This document shows, piece by piece, positions 1-8,028 of a stretch of DNA of 33,284 bases. The translations under genes and the position numbers were made by a program. The notes beneath the pieces were generated by a model. The model saw nothing but the letters and a program-made list of their open reading frames with translations. It made no database searches and had not been told where the DNA came from. The DNA is from an uncultured Pseudomonadota bacterium (GTDB lineage: Bacteria; Pseudomonadota; Gammaproteobacteria; Burkholderiales; Eutrophovitaceae). The stretch lies in contig CALJLA010000177.1 of the NCBI GenBank assembly GCA_937983055.1, forward strand, positions 1-33,284, in the 5' to 3' direction. Positions within the stretch are counted from its first letter, which is position 1. The number at the start of each line of letters is the position of its first letter.

Positions 1-2
1 TG

Positions 3-674
3 GGACTGTCCGGCGGCCAGCGCAAGCGCCTCTGCCTCGCGCGCGCGCTGCTGCTGAGGAGCGCCCTGCCGTTCGGGTCCGCCCTGCGCGCCATCGTGCT
101 GCTGCCCTTCATCGTCCCGACGGTGCTCTCGGCGATCGCGTTCTGGTGGATTTACGACGCACAGTTTTCGATCGTCAGCTGGGTGCTGGTGAAGCTCGGG
201 CTGATCGACCAGTACATCAATTTCCTCGGCGAGCCGAATCTTGCGCGTGCCTCGACCATTGCTGCCAACGTCTGGCGCGGAGTGCCGTTCGTGGCGATCT
301 GCCTGCTGGCCGGGCTGCAGACCATTCCGCCGTCGATGTACGAGGCGGCCGCGATCGACGGCGCTACGCCGTGGCAGCAGTTCTGGAACGTAACCCTGCC
401 GATGCTCTCGCCGATCATCGCCGTGGTGATGACGTTCTCGGTGCTGTTCACGTTTACCGATTTCCAGCTGATCTGGGTGCTGACCCGCGGCGGCCCGATC
501 AACGCCACGCATCTGATGGCAACGCTGTCGTTCCAGCGCGCCATCCCCGGCGGCGCGCTGGGGGAAGGCGCGGCCATCGCCACGGCGATGATCCCGTTCC
601 TGCTGGCAGCGATCCTGTTCTCATACTTCGGGCTGCAGCGGCGCCGCTGGCAGCAGGGCGGGGCGGACAAATGA
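3..674 (+). CDS. Carbohydrate ABC transporter permease, MalF-type (5'-truncated; chimeric start)
   Basis: This is an inner-membrane permease subunit of an ABC importer for a sugar or sugar acid. The reading frame is open from the window edge, so the true start is missing. From about base 63 it reads as a typical MalF/UgpA-type permease: a membrane segment beginning LPFGSALRAIVLLPF, several further hydrophobic helices, and the EAA loop (EAAAIDGATPWQQFWNVTLP) that docks on the ATPase. The C-terminus is a basic tail (LQRRRWQQGGADK). The first codons, read in the same frame, are instead an ABC ATPase signature (LSGGQRKRLCLARALL), which does not belong in a permease, so the 5' edge may be an assembly join. 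The GTG at 96 is internal. The stop overlaps a downstream ATG (ATGA at 671-674), as expected in an operon. The substrate cannot be read from the sequence; the sugar-acid dehydratase downstream hints at a uronate or aldarate. Confidence 0.85.
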   Translation, partial: GLSGGQRKRLCLARALLLRSALPFGSALRAIVLLPFIVPTVLSAIAFWWIYDAQFSIVSWVLVKLGLIDQYINFLGEPNLARASTIAANVWRGVPFVAICLLAGLQTIPPSMYEAAAIDGATPWQQFWNVTLPMLSPIIAVVMTFSVLFTFTDFQLIWVLTRGGPINATHLMATLSFQRAIPGGALGEGAAIATAMIPFLLAAILFSYFGLQRRRWQQGGADK

Positions 675-850
675 GTGTCGCCTTGACGATCATGGGTTGC
701 CACTGGCGGTGCGCCGGGCGTCAGCCGCGAGGACTCGGGACTCTGGACTCAGGACTCGGCCCCCTCTCCCCGGTACCCGGGGAAAGGGACGGGGTGAGGG
801 GCAAGTCCCGAGTCCAGAGTTCCGAGTCCCTTCATTTGGTACGGCCATGA
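671..850 (+). CDS. Small bridging ORF created across a palindromic repeat (59 codons, doubtful as a protein)
   Basis: This open frame begins at an ATG that overlaps the stop of the upstream permease (ATGA, 671-674). It ends in a TGA that overlaps the ATG of the next permease (ATGA, 847-850). It has 59 codons, and most of them lie inside the inverted repeat at 731-830. The product (MSVALTIMGCHWRCAG... ending SSESLHLVRP) resembles no family I recognise. The likely history is that the two permease genes were once directly coupled and a repeat element inserted between them. The surviving frame may still carry ribosomes through the repeat to the second permease. It should be treated as a translational bridge rather than a functional protein unless conservation shows otherwise. 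Confidence 0.3.
   Translation: MSVALTIMGCHWRCAGRQPRGLGTLDSGLGPLSPVPGERDGVRGKSRVQSSESLHLVRP
731..830 (+). repeat. Imperfect palindromic intergenic repeat between the two permease genes
   Basis: The outer arms 731-757 and 804-830 are near-complementary and are built from GGACTC/GAGTCC units. The inner part pairs CCCCCTCTCCCC (759-770) loosely with the GGGGTGAGGGG stretch (791-801) around a GGTACC core. CCCTCTCCC/GGGTGAGGG palindromes are a common kind of dispersed intergenic repeat in GC-rich proteobacteria. Here it separates two genes that are normally adjacent or overlapping. Confidence 0.75.
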
Positions 851-1710
851 AAGAGCATCGCGAAGGCATGCAGTACCTGGAGACGCTGCCGCGGCGCTGG
901 GTCACGGTCTACATTCCATTGCTGCTGTTCCTGTTCTTCCTCCTGTTTCCGTTCTACTGGATGGGTCTTACCGCGTTCAAGCCGAACGCGGAGCTGCTGT
1001 CCACCGAGGGCAATCCGTTCTGGGTGATCAACCCCACCCTCGAGCACTTCCACAAGCTGTTCTTCGAGACCTCGTATCCGGCCTGGATGTGGAACACCCT
1101 GCTGGTATCGGTGGTGGCGACCTTCGCTTCGCTCGCGGCGAGCGTGTTCGCTGCCTATGCCATCGAGCGCCTGCGCTTCAAGGGCTCGCGGCAGACCGGG
1201 CTGGCGATTTTTCTCGCCTACCTGATCCCGCCGTCGATTCTCTTCATCCCGCTGGCCACCATCGTGTTCCAGCTTGGCATCTTCGATACCCGCTGGGCGC
1301 TGATCCTGACCTATCCAACCTTTCTCATCCCGTTCTGCACCTGGCTGCTGATGGGTTATTTCCGCTCGATCCCCTTCGAGCTCGAGGAGTGCGCCTTGAT
1401 CGACGGCGCGACCCGCTGGCAGATCCTGGTCAAGATCATCCTGCCGCTGGCGGTGCCCGGGTTGATCTCGGCCGGCATTTTTGCCTTCACCCTGTCCTGG
1501 AACGAGTTCATCTACGCGCTTACCTTTATTTCCGCGTCGGAGAACAAGACCGTTCCGGTGGGGGTGATTACCGAACTGGTCGAGGGCGACGTCTATCACT
1601 GGGGCGCGCTGATGGCAGGCGCGCTGGTGGGCTCGCTGCCGGTGGCGGTGATGTACTCGTTTTTCGTCGAGTATTACGTTGCCGGCATGACCGGTGCGGT
1701 GAAGGAATAG
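847..1710 (+). CDS. Carbohydrate ABC transporter permease, MalG-type
   Basis: This is the second inner-membrane permease of the sugar-type ABC importer, partner of the preceding MalF-type subunit. The 287-residue product has an N-terminal hydrophobic segment (VTVYIPLLLFLFFLLFPF), about six membrane helices, and the EAA loop (LEECALIDGATRWQILVKI) around residues 178-196, which contacts the ATPase. The C-terminus FVEYYVAGMTGAVKE is typical of MalG-type proteins. The start at 847 was chosen because it directly precedes the conserved N-terminus and overlaps the end of the bridging frame (ATGA). ATG 868 is an alternative. No convincing ribosome-binding site precedes either start, so translation may depend on coupling. 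The frame is open further upstream into the repeat, but that part is not family sequence. Substrate-binding and ATPase subunits are not in the window. Confidence 0.88.
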   Translation: MKEHREGMQYLETLPRRWVTVYIPLLLFLFFLLFPFYWMGLTAFKPNAELLSTEGNPFWVINPTLEHFHKLFFETSYPAWMWNTLLVSVVATFASLAASVFAAYAIERLRFKGSRQTGLAIFLAYLIPPSILFIPLATIVFQLGIFDTRWALILTYPTFLIPFCTWLLMGYFRSIPFELEECALIDGATRWQILVKIILPLAVPGLISAGIFAFTLSWNEFIYALTFISASENKTVPVGVITELVEGDVYHWGALMAGALVGSLPVAVMYSFFVEYYVAGMTGAVKE

Positions 1711-1752
1711 CTGCCGGCGCCTGGGGCCCTCGCCGGGTACGGGCGGCGGGCG

Positions 1753-1758
1753 TACAAT
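1753..1758 (+). promoter_or_regulatory. Possible -10 element for the dehydratase gene
   Basis: TACAAT lies in the AT-richest part of the 162-bp gap between the permease and the dehydratase. No good -35 hexamer is visible 16-18 bases upstream, so this is a weak assignment and the gene may simply be read from the permease operon. Confidence 0.25.
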
Positions 1759-1872
1759 ATTTGCCCTGATTTGAGTACCCGCGGCCCGGAGGCCGCACGA
1801 CCGCCTGCCCGCGGCCCGCATGGCCGCCACGCTGCCGCAACCAGCGACGGGCAAATCCCAGGAGACCGACCC

Positions 1873-3396
1873 ATGCTGCAAGCCGCCGACCTGACCATCC
1901 GATTGAATGCCGCGGACGACGTGGTGATTGCCCGTACCGAACTGCCCGCCGGCACCGAGATCATCCGCGAAAAGGTGCGTACCGCCGTCACCGTGCCGGC
2001 CGGCCATAAGATCGCCACCCGCGAGCTGAAGCCGGGCGACCCGGTGCGTCGATACAACCAGATCATTGGCTTTGCCACCCAGCCGATCAAGCCGGGCGAC
2101 CATGTGCATGTCCACAACATGGGCATGGGCGATTTCGAGCGCGACTATGCCTTCGGCGCCGATTACAAGCCGGTCGAAATGGTGCCCGATCCCGCGACCT
2201 TCCAGGGCTATGTGCGCGCCGACGGCCGGGTCGCCACCCGTAACTACCTGGCGGTAATCTCCAGCGTGAACTGCTCGGCCCATGTCTGCCGGATGATCGC
2301 CAAGTATTTCGACGAAGATTTCATGGCGCAGTATCCGAACGTGGACGGCGTGGTGCCGATCCATCACAAGACCGGCTGCGGCATGGGCGCCGAGGGCGAG
2401 CCGATCGACCTGCTGCGCCGCGTGCTGGCCGGCTATGCCACCCATCCGAACTTCCATTCCTCGCTGATGATCGGGCTGGGCTGCGAGGCGAACCAGATCA
2501 ACAATCTGCTGGCGGCGCAAAAGCTCAAGCGCAGCAACCAGCTGCAAACCTTCACCATCCAGGACACCGGCGGCACCAAGAAGACTGTGGAGACCGGCAT
2601 CGCCCGCATCAAGGAATTGCTGCCGGAGGCGAACAAGGTCAAGCGCGAGACGGTGCCGGCCAGCCACCTGATTCTTGGCCTGGAGTGCGGCGGATCGGAC
2701 GGCTATTCCGGTATCTCGGCCAACCCTGCGCTGGGGGCGGCCGCTGATCTGCTGGTCAAGAACGGCGGCACCGCGATTCTGTCGGAGACGCCGGAAATCT
2801 ACGGTGCCGAGCACCTGCTGACCCGGCGCGCCGTGTCGCGCGAAGTCGGCGAAAAGCTGATCAAGCGCATCAAGTGGTGGGAGGACTACACCAGCCGGCT
2901 CGGCGGCGAAATGAACAACAACCCTTCGCCAGGCAACAAGGCCGGTGGGCTGACCACCATTCTCGAGAAGTCGCTCGGCGCGGTGGCCAAGGGCGGCACC
3001 ATGCCGATGATGGATGTCTACGAATACGCAGAGAAAGTGACGGCCAAGGGCTTCGTGTTCATGGACACGCCGGGCTACGACCCGGTGTCGGTTACCGGCC
3101 ATGTGGCCGGCGGCGCCAACGTAATCTGTTTTACCACCGGCCGTGGTTCGGCTTACGGCTGCAAACCTTCGCCCAGCCTCAAGCTTGCCACCAACTCGGC
3201 GCTGTACAACCGCCAGGAAGAAGACATGGACATCAACTGTGGCGTCATCGTCGACGGCAAGGCGAGCGTGGAAGAGGTCGGCCGGAAAACGTTCGAGTTG
3301 ATTCTGAAGGTCGCTTCGGGCGAGAAATCCAAGAGCGAGGCAATGGGCTACGGCGAAGACGAGTTCGCGCCGTGGGTGCTGGGCCCGACGATGTAA
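1873..3396 (+). CDS. UxaA/GarD-family sugar-acid dehydratase (altronate/galactarate hydro-lyase)
   Basis: The enzyme is predicted to remove water from a hexonate or aldarate (altronate or galactarate type) to give a 2-keto-3-deoxy acid in the cytoplasm. The 507-residue length fits the full two-domain family. Residues ~5-85 form a SAF-type N-terminal domain (ADDVVIARTELPAGTEI, then KPGDPVRRYNQIIGFA). The large C-terminal domain starts near FQGYVRADGRVATRNYLAV and carries the family segments HKTGCGMG, GLGCEANQ, LECGGSDGYSGISANPALG and ending CKPSPSLKLATN. The start at 1873 has AGGAGA about 8 bases upstream and begins at the SAF domain; the frame upstream is low-complexity, non-family sequence. 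It follows two sugar-type permeases, suggesting uptake and catabolism of the same sugar acid. The sequence alone does not separate altronate, galactarate and other hydro-lyase specificities. Confidence 0.85.
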   Translation: MLQAADLTIRLNAADDVVIARTELPAGTEIIREKVRTAVTVPAGHKIATRELKPGDPVRRYNQIIGFATQPIKPGDHVHVHNMGMGDFERDYAFGADYKPVEMVPDPATFQGYVRADGRVATRNYLAVISSVNCSAHVCRMIAKYFDEDFMAQYPNVDGVVPIHHKTGCGMGAEGEPIDLLRRVLAGYATHPNFHSSLMIGLGCEANQINNLLAAQKLKRSNQLQTFTIQDTGGTKKTVETGIARIKELLPEANKVKRETVPASHLILGLECGGSDGYSGISANPALGAAADLLVKNGGTAILSETPEIYGAEHLLTRRAVSREVGEKLIKRIKWWEDYTSRLGGEMNNNPSPGNKAGGLTTILEKSLGAVAKGGTMPMMDVYEYAEKVTAKGFVFMDTPGYDPVSVTGHVAGGANVICFTTGRGSAYGCKPSPSLKLATNSALYNRQEEDMDINCGVIVDGKASVEEVGRKTFELILKVASGEKSKSEAMGYGEDEFAPWVLGPTM

Positions 3397-3423
3397 TTGC
3401 CCGCCTCAGGGCGTGCCGAAGAA

Positions 3424-3450
3424 GGGGCGACCGCCGGTCGCCCCTTTTTT
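3424..3450 (+). terminator. Rho-independent terminator after the dehydratase
   Basis: A perfect 9-bp stem (GGGGCGACC at 3424-3432 with GGTCGCCCC at 3436-3444), a three-base loop and six Ts (3445-3450) lie 27 bases after the dehydratase stop. This ends the sugar-acid unit. Confidence 0.92.
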
Positions 3451-3519
3451 GTTTGCACGGTTGATTGCCTGTGCTGAAATACGCGGAAGCGTGCAGGCGA
3501 TTCAATTGGACGGAGACCG

Positions 3520-3807
3520 ATGATGGCCGAGGATTTCAGTTCCAAGGACTGGTTCGAGCAGTTTCAGAAGATGTGGAATCCGATGAACTTTCCCATGCCC
3601 GGTATGCTGCAGCCGACCATGGATCCGGCGGAGATCGAGAAAAAGATCGCCGAGTTGAAGGCGGTGGAAAACTGGCTGCGCATGAATCTCGGCTTTCTGG
3701 AAATGACGGTCAAAACGCTGGAAATGCAAAAGTCGGCGCTGGAGGCCCTTCAGGAAAGCGCCAAGAAGCCGCCCGAAACGAAGAAGAAACCTGGCAGCGC
3801 CGGCTAG
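3520..3807 (+). CDS. PhaM-like polyhydroxyalkanoate granule regulatory protein
   Basis: The 95-residue product resembles the N-terminal part of PhaM, the Ralstonia/Cupriavidus protein that activates PHA synthase and ties granules to the nucleoid. The N-terminus DWFEQFQKMWNPM with a Pro/Met-rich stretch, then the conserved block AEIEKKIAELKAVENWLRMN and LEMTVKTLEMQKSALEAL, predict an alpha-helical, coiled-coil protein. A short basic C-terminus (KKPPETKKKPGSAG) could bind DNA but is much reduced compared with the longer Lys/Ala-rich tail of the Ralstonia protein. Two ATGs in a row (3520, 3523) follow CGGAGA at 3511-3516; either could be used. It is followed closely by a convergent gene. Family membership is inferred from motif resemblance; no PHA synthase or depolymerase is in the window. 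Confidence 0.7.
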   Translation: MMAEDFSSKDWFEQFQKMWNPMNFPMPGMLQPTMDPAEIEKKIAELKAVENWLRMNLGFLEMTVKTLEMQKSALEALQESAKKPPETKKKPGSAG

Positions 3808-3825
3808 CGGCGCCGTCGTCAGGTG

Positions 3826-4836
3826 TCAGGTGCGCGTGGCGGCGCGCGGGCGCTGCGGCTGCAGCTGCTTCAGCCGCTCCATCGCCGCCACCAGTTGGGC
3901 GCATATGCCGGGTTCCCAGGCTGAGTGACCGGCGTCGGGCACCACCACGTAGTCCGCCTCGGGCCAGGCCGCGTGCAGCGCATCCGCGGCGGCGATCGGG
4001 CACACCATGTCGTAGCGCCCCTGCACGATGGTGCACGGTATGTGGCGAATGCGGTCAATTCCCGGCAGCAGCCCGTCCGGCGGCAGAAATCCCCGGTGCG
4101 CGAAGTAATGCGCCTCGATGCGTGCCAGGCCCAGCACTATCGCATCGTCGGCGAGGTGGCCCGAGTTCATCGGGTTCGGCAGCAGCGTGGAACAGGTCGC
4201 CTCGAATGCGCTCCAGCGCCTTGCCGCCGGCAGATGCACCGCCGGATCGGGGTCGTTCAGCCGCTTGCAGTACGCGGTCAGCAGATCGCCGCGTTCGCTT
4301 TCAGGCACTAACCCGGCAAACTGCCGCCATGCGTCCAGGAAGAACGCGCGCACACCGTACAGAAACCAGTCGATCTCGGCCTCGGTACACAGGAAGATGC
4401 CGCGCAGCACCAGGGCAGAGCACCGGGCCGGATGCGCCTGCGCGTAGCTGAGCGCCAGCGTACTGCCCCACGAACCTCCGAACACTGCCCACGAATCCAC
4501 CTCCAGCAGAACCCGGAGCCGCTCGATGTCGTCGATCAGATGAGAGGTGGTGTTGCTTTCCAGGCTGGCGAGCGGGCGAGAGCGTCCGGCGCCGCGCTGA
4601 TCGAAGATGACGATACGGTAGGCCTGCGGGTCGAAGAAGCGCCGGTGCGCGGGGCTTGCACCCGCGCCGGGCCCGCCATGAAGGAACAGTACCGGAACGC
4701 CCTCCGGGTTTCCGCTGACCTCCCAGTAAAGCTCGTGCGGGTGGTCGACGGCCAGCCAGCCCTTCGCGTAGGGCGCGAGAGCGGGATACAACTCGGTTCT
4801 GAGGTAATTGCCGTTGTCCTTGAACTCCATGTGCAC
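3826..4836 (-). CDS. pip: Prolyl aminopeptidase (proline iminopeptidase), peptidase family S33
   Basis: This cytoplasmic alpha/beta-hydrolase releases N-terminal proline from peptides. The 336-residue product has the oxyanion-hole motif HGGPG (residues 53-57), the FDQRGAGRS segment (78-86) and the nucleophile elbow GGSWGS with Ser122. Near the C-terminus lie the acid-residue segment QGRYDMVCP and the catalytic histidine in DAGHSAWEP. Length and N-terminal pattern (ELYPALAPYAKGWLAVD) fit Pip well. The start is either M1 at 4836 or M3 (4830). It is monocistronic, convergent with the PhaM-like gene (18-base gap) and divergent from the malic enzyme gene. Confidence 0.93.
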   Translation of the reverse strand: MHMEFKDNGNYLRTELYPALAPYAKGWLAVDHPHELYWEVSGNPEGVPVLFLHGGPGAGASPAHRRFFDPQAYRIVIFDQRGAGRSRPLASLESNTTSHLIDDIERLRVLLEVDSWAVFGGSWGSTLALSYAQAHPARCSALVLRGIFLCTEAEIDWFLYGVRAFFLDAWRQFAGLVPESERGDLLTAYCKRLNDPDPAVHLPAARRWSAFEATCSTLLPNPMNSGHLADDAIVLGLARIEAHYFAHRGFLPPDGLLPGIDRIRHIPCTIVQGRYDMVCPIAAADALHAAWPEADYVVVPDAGHSAWEPGICAQLVAAMERLKQLQPQRPRAATRT

Positions 4837-4932
4837 CGGATTCTGCCACGTTGGGGCGGCATTGCCGCCGGCTGGACAGCGCTAGCATAGCGAAGCCGGC
4901 GCAATGCTGGCCAGCGTTCGCGGGGCGAAACG

Positions 4933-4938
4933 TATAAT
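4933..4938 (+). promoter_or_regulatory. -10 element for the malic enzyme gene
   Basis: A perfect TATAAT lies 29 bases upstream of the chosen malic enzyme ATG (4967), in the divergent interval with pip. The -35 region (around 4910-4915) does not resemble TTGACA. Confidence 0.5.
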
Positions 4939-4966
4939 CGAGGCAGTCCCCGATCACGGAGTCCGC

Positions 4967-7240
4967 ATGGACGAGCAACTCAGGAAATCGGCGCTGGATT
5001 ATCACCGCAATCCGACGCCGGGAAAACTTTCCATCATCCCCACCAAGGGCCTCACCAACCAGCGAGACCTGGCGCTGGCGTATTCGCCGGGCGTGGCCGC
5101 CGCCTGCGACGAGATCGCCGCCGACCCGACCAATGCCGCGCTGTACACAGGGCGCGGCAACCTGATTGGGGTTATCACCAACGGTACCGCGGTGCTCGGG
5201 CTGGGTGCGATCGGCGCACTGGCGTCGAAGCCGGTGATGGAAGGCAAGGCGGTGCTGTTCAAGAAGTTCGCCGGCATCGACGTGTTCGACATCGAGATCA
5301 GCGAGCGCGACCCGCAGAAACTCGTCGACATCATCGCCAGCCTGGAACCGACCTTCGGCGGCATCAACCTGGAAGACATCAAGGCGCCGGAATGCTTCTA
5401 CGTCGAGCGCGAGCTGCGTCGGCGCATGAAGATTCCGGTGTTTCACGACGACCAGCACGGCACCGCAATCATCGTCGGCGCCGCGATCATCAACGGCATG
5501 AAAGTCGTCGGCAAGTCGATCGAGTCGGTGAAGCTCGTGTGCTCGGGCGCGGGCGCCGCGGCGCTGGCCTGCCTCGATTTGCTGGTCAGCCTCGGCCTGC
5601 CGATGAAGAACATCGTCGTCACCGACATCAAGGGCGTGGTCTACGAGGGCCGCACCGAAGAGATGGACGACAACAAGGCGCGCTACGCGGTGGATACGCA
5701 GGCGCGCACACTCGCGGACGTAATCGGCGGCGCCGATATCTTTCTCGGCCTTTCGGCCGGCGGCGTGCTCAAGCAGGAGATGGTGAAGAAAATGGCGACG
5801 CGGCCGCTGATTCTGGCGCTCGCCAACCCGCGGCCTGAGATCCTGCCGGACGACGCAAAGGCGGTGCGGCCGGACGTGATCATCGCCACTGGGCGCTCGG
5901 ACTATCCCAACCAGGTCAACAACGTTCTGTGCTTCCCCTTCATCTTCCGGGGCGCGCTCGACGTTGGCGCCACCACCATCAACGAGGAAATGAAACTCGC
6001 CGCCGTGCATGCAATCGCCGAGCTGGCGCAGGCCGAGCAGTCCGACATCGTGGCAATGGCTTACAGCGGCGAAGACATGGCCTTCGGTCCCGAGTATCTG
6101 ATACCCAAGCCGTTCGATCCGCGGCTGATCGTGAAGATCGCGCCGGCGGTGGCGAAGGCGGCGATGGACAGCGGCGTGGCGACACGGCCGATCGAGGACT
6201 TCCCCGCCTACCTCGACCGCCTGACCCAGTTTGTCTACCACTCCGGGCTCATCATGAAGCCGGTGTTCGCGGCCGCCAAGAAGAACCCTCGCCGCGTGGT
6301 CTACTGCGAGGGCGAAGACGAGCGGGTGCTGCGCGCGGCGCAGGTGGTGGTGGACGAGGGGCTCGCCCGGCCGATCCTGATCGCGCGGCCCGAGGTGCTG
6401 ATGCCGCGCATCGAGAAATTCGGGCTTCGCATCCGCCCGGAGCGTGATTTCGACATCGTGAATCCGAACTCCGATCCCCGCTTCACCGACTACTGGCAGG
6501 AGTACTACGCGCTCACCGAACGTAAAGGCGTGTCGGTCGAGTACGCCAAGCGCGAAGTGACCCGCCGCACCACCCTGATCGGGGCCCTGATGGTTCGTCG
6601 GGGCGATGCCGATGCGATGATCTGCGGCACGCTCGCCCAGTTTTCGATGCACCTGGAGTACGTGAACAACGTCATCGGCCGCCGGCCAGGCGTTAACCAG
6701 TTCGCGGCGATGAACATGCTGATCCTGCCGAAACGCACCTTGTTCATCTGCGACACCTACGTGAACAACGATCCCGGGCCGGAGCAGCTCGCCGAGATCA
6801 CGCTTCTCGCAGCCGAGGAAGTGCAGCGCTTCGGCCTGATTCCGAAGATTGCCCTCCTGTCGCACTCGAACTTCGGGGCCTCCCGGCACCCAAGCGCCAT
6901 GAAGGTCAGCCGCGCGCGCGAGCTGCTGGAGAAACTCGCGCCGCAGCTGGAGATCGAAGGGGAGATGCACGGCGACGCCGCCCTCGATGAGCAGATCCGC
7001 ACCCGGATCTTTCCAAACTCCCGGCTGAAGGGAGAGGCCAACCTGCTCATCATGCCCAATCTCGATGCCGCCAACATCGCGTTCAACCTGCTCAAGATCA
7101 CCGCGGGCGAGGGCATCACCATCGGGCCGATTCTGCTCGGCGCTGCCAGGCCGGTGCACATCCTGACCCCCACCGCGACCGTTAGAAGGCTGGTCAACAT
7201 GGCCGCCCTTTGCTCGGTGGACGCGGCATCGGGTAAATAA
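4967..7240 (+). CDS. maeB: NADP-dependent malic enzyme with C-terminal phosphotransacetylase-like domain (MaeB)
   Basis: The enzyme decarboxylates malate to pyruvate with reduction of NADP, supplying NADPH and linking the TCA cycle to gluconeogenesis. The 757-residue length matches the long MaeB class. Residues ~1-425 are the malic enzyme domain: AYSPGVAAACDEI, VLFKKFAGIDVFDIEI, the metal-binding block FGGINLEDIKAPECF, HDDQHGTAI and the NAD(P)-binding CSGAGAAALACLD. Residues ~430-757 resemble phosphate acetyltransferase, starting VYHSGLIMKPVFAAAKKN and including GTLAQFSMH and LSHSNFGA. In characterised members this domain is regulatory (acetyl-CoA binding) rather than catalytic. The start at 4967 follows a CACGGAG motif and the family N-terminus (MDEQLRKSALDYHR); the frame opens upstream at 4904 but that extension overlaps the promoter. 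Fumarase lies two genes downstream, a fitting metabolic neighbour. Confidence 0.95.
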   Translation: MDEQLRKSALDYHRNPTPGKLSIIPTKGLTNQRDLALAYSPGVAAACDEIAADPTNAALYTGRGNLIGVITNGTAVLGLGAIGALASKPVMEGKAVLFKKFAGIDVFDIEISERDPQKLVDIIASLEPTFGGINLEDIKAPECFYVERELRRRMKIPVFHDDQHGTAIIVGAAIINGMKVVGKSIESVKLVCSGAGAAALACLDLLVSLGLPMKNIVVTDIKGVVYEGRTEEMDDNKARYAVDTQARTLADVIGGADIFLGLSAGGVLKQEMVKKMATRPLILALANPRPEILPDDAKAVRPDVIIATGRSDYPNQVNNVLCFPFIFRGALDVGATTINEEMKLAAVHAIAELAQAEQSDIVAMAYSGEDMAFGPEYLIPKPFDPRLIVKIAPAVAKAAMDSGVATRPIEDFPAYLDRLTQFVYHSGLIMKPVFAAAKKNPRRVVYCEGEDERVLRAAQVVVDEGLARPILIARPEVLMPRIEKFGLRIRPERDFDIVNPNSDPRFTDYWQEYYALTERKGVSVEYAKREVTRRTTLIGALMVRRGDADAMICGTLAQFSMHLEYVNNVIGRRPGVNQFAAMNMLILPKRTLFICDTYVNNDPGPEQLAEITLLAAEEVQRFGLIPKIALLSHSNFGASRHPSAMKVSRARELLEKLAPQLEIEGEMHGDAALDEQIRTRIFPNSRLKGEANLLIMPNLDAANIAFNLLKITAGEGITIGPILLGAARPVHILTPTATVRRLVNMAALCSVDAASGK

Positions 7241-7245
7241 TGGAA

Positions 7246-7279
7246 GCGCGCCGGTCAGGCTCAGGCCTGCCCGGCGCGC
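7246..7279 (+). terminator. Strong GC hairpin between malic enzyme and SDR genes
   Basis: GCGCGCCGG (7246-7254) pairs perfectly with CCGGCGCGC (7271-7279), and an inner CAGGC/GCCTG stem (7256-7260 with 7265-7269) fills most of the loop. There is no T-tract, so it may be an mRNA 3'-end stabiliser or a weak or factor-dependent terminator. Confidence 0.45.
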
Positions 7280-7301
7280 ACGCAGATACAGAGGTGCAAA
7301 C

Positions 7302-8015
7302 GTGGCAACAATGGACAAACGCATCGCCGTAGTGACCGGCGGCAACCGCGGAATCGGACTGGAAGTCTGCCGGCAGCTTGCTGGCAAGGGCCTGCGCGTG
7401 CTGCTGACCAGCCGCGACGCGGGCAAGGGCGAAGCCGCGGCCGCAGCGCTCGCCAAGGCGAAACTCGACGTCGTTTTTCACCCGCTTGACGTAGGCAGCG
7501 ACGAAAGTGTGGCCGTCTTTCGCGAGTATCTCAAGAAGACGCACGGGCGCGCAGACGTCCTGGTCAACAACGCCGGCATCATGATCGACACCCGGGGCAC
7601 TTCGGTGCTGAAGGAGCCGCTGGAGAGCTTTCACCGGACGCTCGAGACCAACTTCTTCGGCGCGCTGCGCATGGCCCAGGCGCTGGTGCCGATCATGCGG
7701 CGCAACCATTACGGGCGCATCGTTAACCTGTCGAGCGGACTCGGTCAGCTCGACGATATGCAGGACGGCACCCCCGCCTACCGGGTGTCGAAGACGGCAT
7801 TGAATGCGCTCACCCGCATGCTGGCCGCAGCCACACATGGCAGCGACATCCTGGTGAACTCGATGTGTCCCGGGTGGGTGCGCACCGACATGGGTGGCCC
7901 CGACGCCTCGCGCGGCGTCGAGAAGGGCGCCGAGACCGCCGTCTGGCTGGCGATGCTGCCGCACGGCGGCCCGACCGGCGGTTTTTTCCGCGACAAGGCG
8001 CCGATTCCCTGGTGA
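7302..8015 (+). CDS. Short-chain dehydrogenase/reductase (carbonyl-reductase-like SDR)
   Basis: This is a 237-residue NAD(P)-dependent oxidoreductase of the classical SDR type, probably acting on a carbonyl or alcohol group in the cytoplasm. Visible motifs are the Rossmann glycine motif TGGNRGIG (residues 12-19), NNAG in the central strand (about residue 89), the catalytic Ser in NLSSGLG, and YRVSK with catalytic Tyr and Lys. CPGWVRTDMGG is the segment after the active site. SRDAGKG at the end of strand 2 suggests NADPH preference. The start is GTG 7302, with GAGGTG at 7291-7296 five bases upstream; ATG 7311 lies too far from that site. The substrate is unknown. It is flanked by a hairpin upstream and a repeat downstream, so it appears to be its own unit. 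Confidence 0.88.
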   Translation: MATMDKRIAVVTGGNRGIGLEVCRQLAGKGLRVLLTSRDAGKGEAAAAALAKAKLDVVFHPLDVGSDESVAVFREYLKKTHGRADVLVNNAGIMIDTRGTSVLKEPLESFHRTLETNFFGALRMAQALVPIMRRNHYGRIVNLSSGLGQLDDMQDGTPAYRVSKTALNALTRMLAAATHGSDILVNSMCPGWVRTDMGGPDASRGVEKGAETAVWLAMLPHGGPTGGFFRDKAPIPW

Positions 8016-8028
8016 GGCTTCAATAACG

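Noticed and set aside
1..60. A natural ATPase-permease fusion protein
   Set aside because: Only the signature helix is present, without Walker B or H-loop, so an assembly or deletion junction is more likely.
832..3102. Long minus-strand open frame (756 codons) across the permease and dehydratase genes
   Set aside because: It is antisense to clear protein families, is rich in Arg/His/Gln from GC-biased codons and shows no domain. It is a shadow frame.
4301..7456. 1051-codon minus-strand open frame over the malic enzyme gene
   Set aside because: It is antisense to maeB with biased composition. Its last part reuses the pip strand in another frame.
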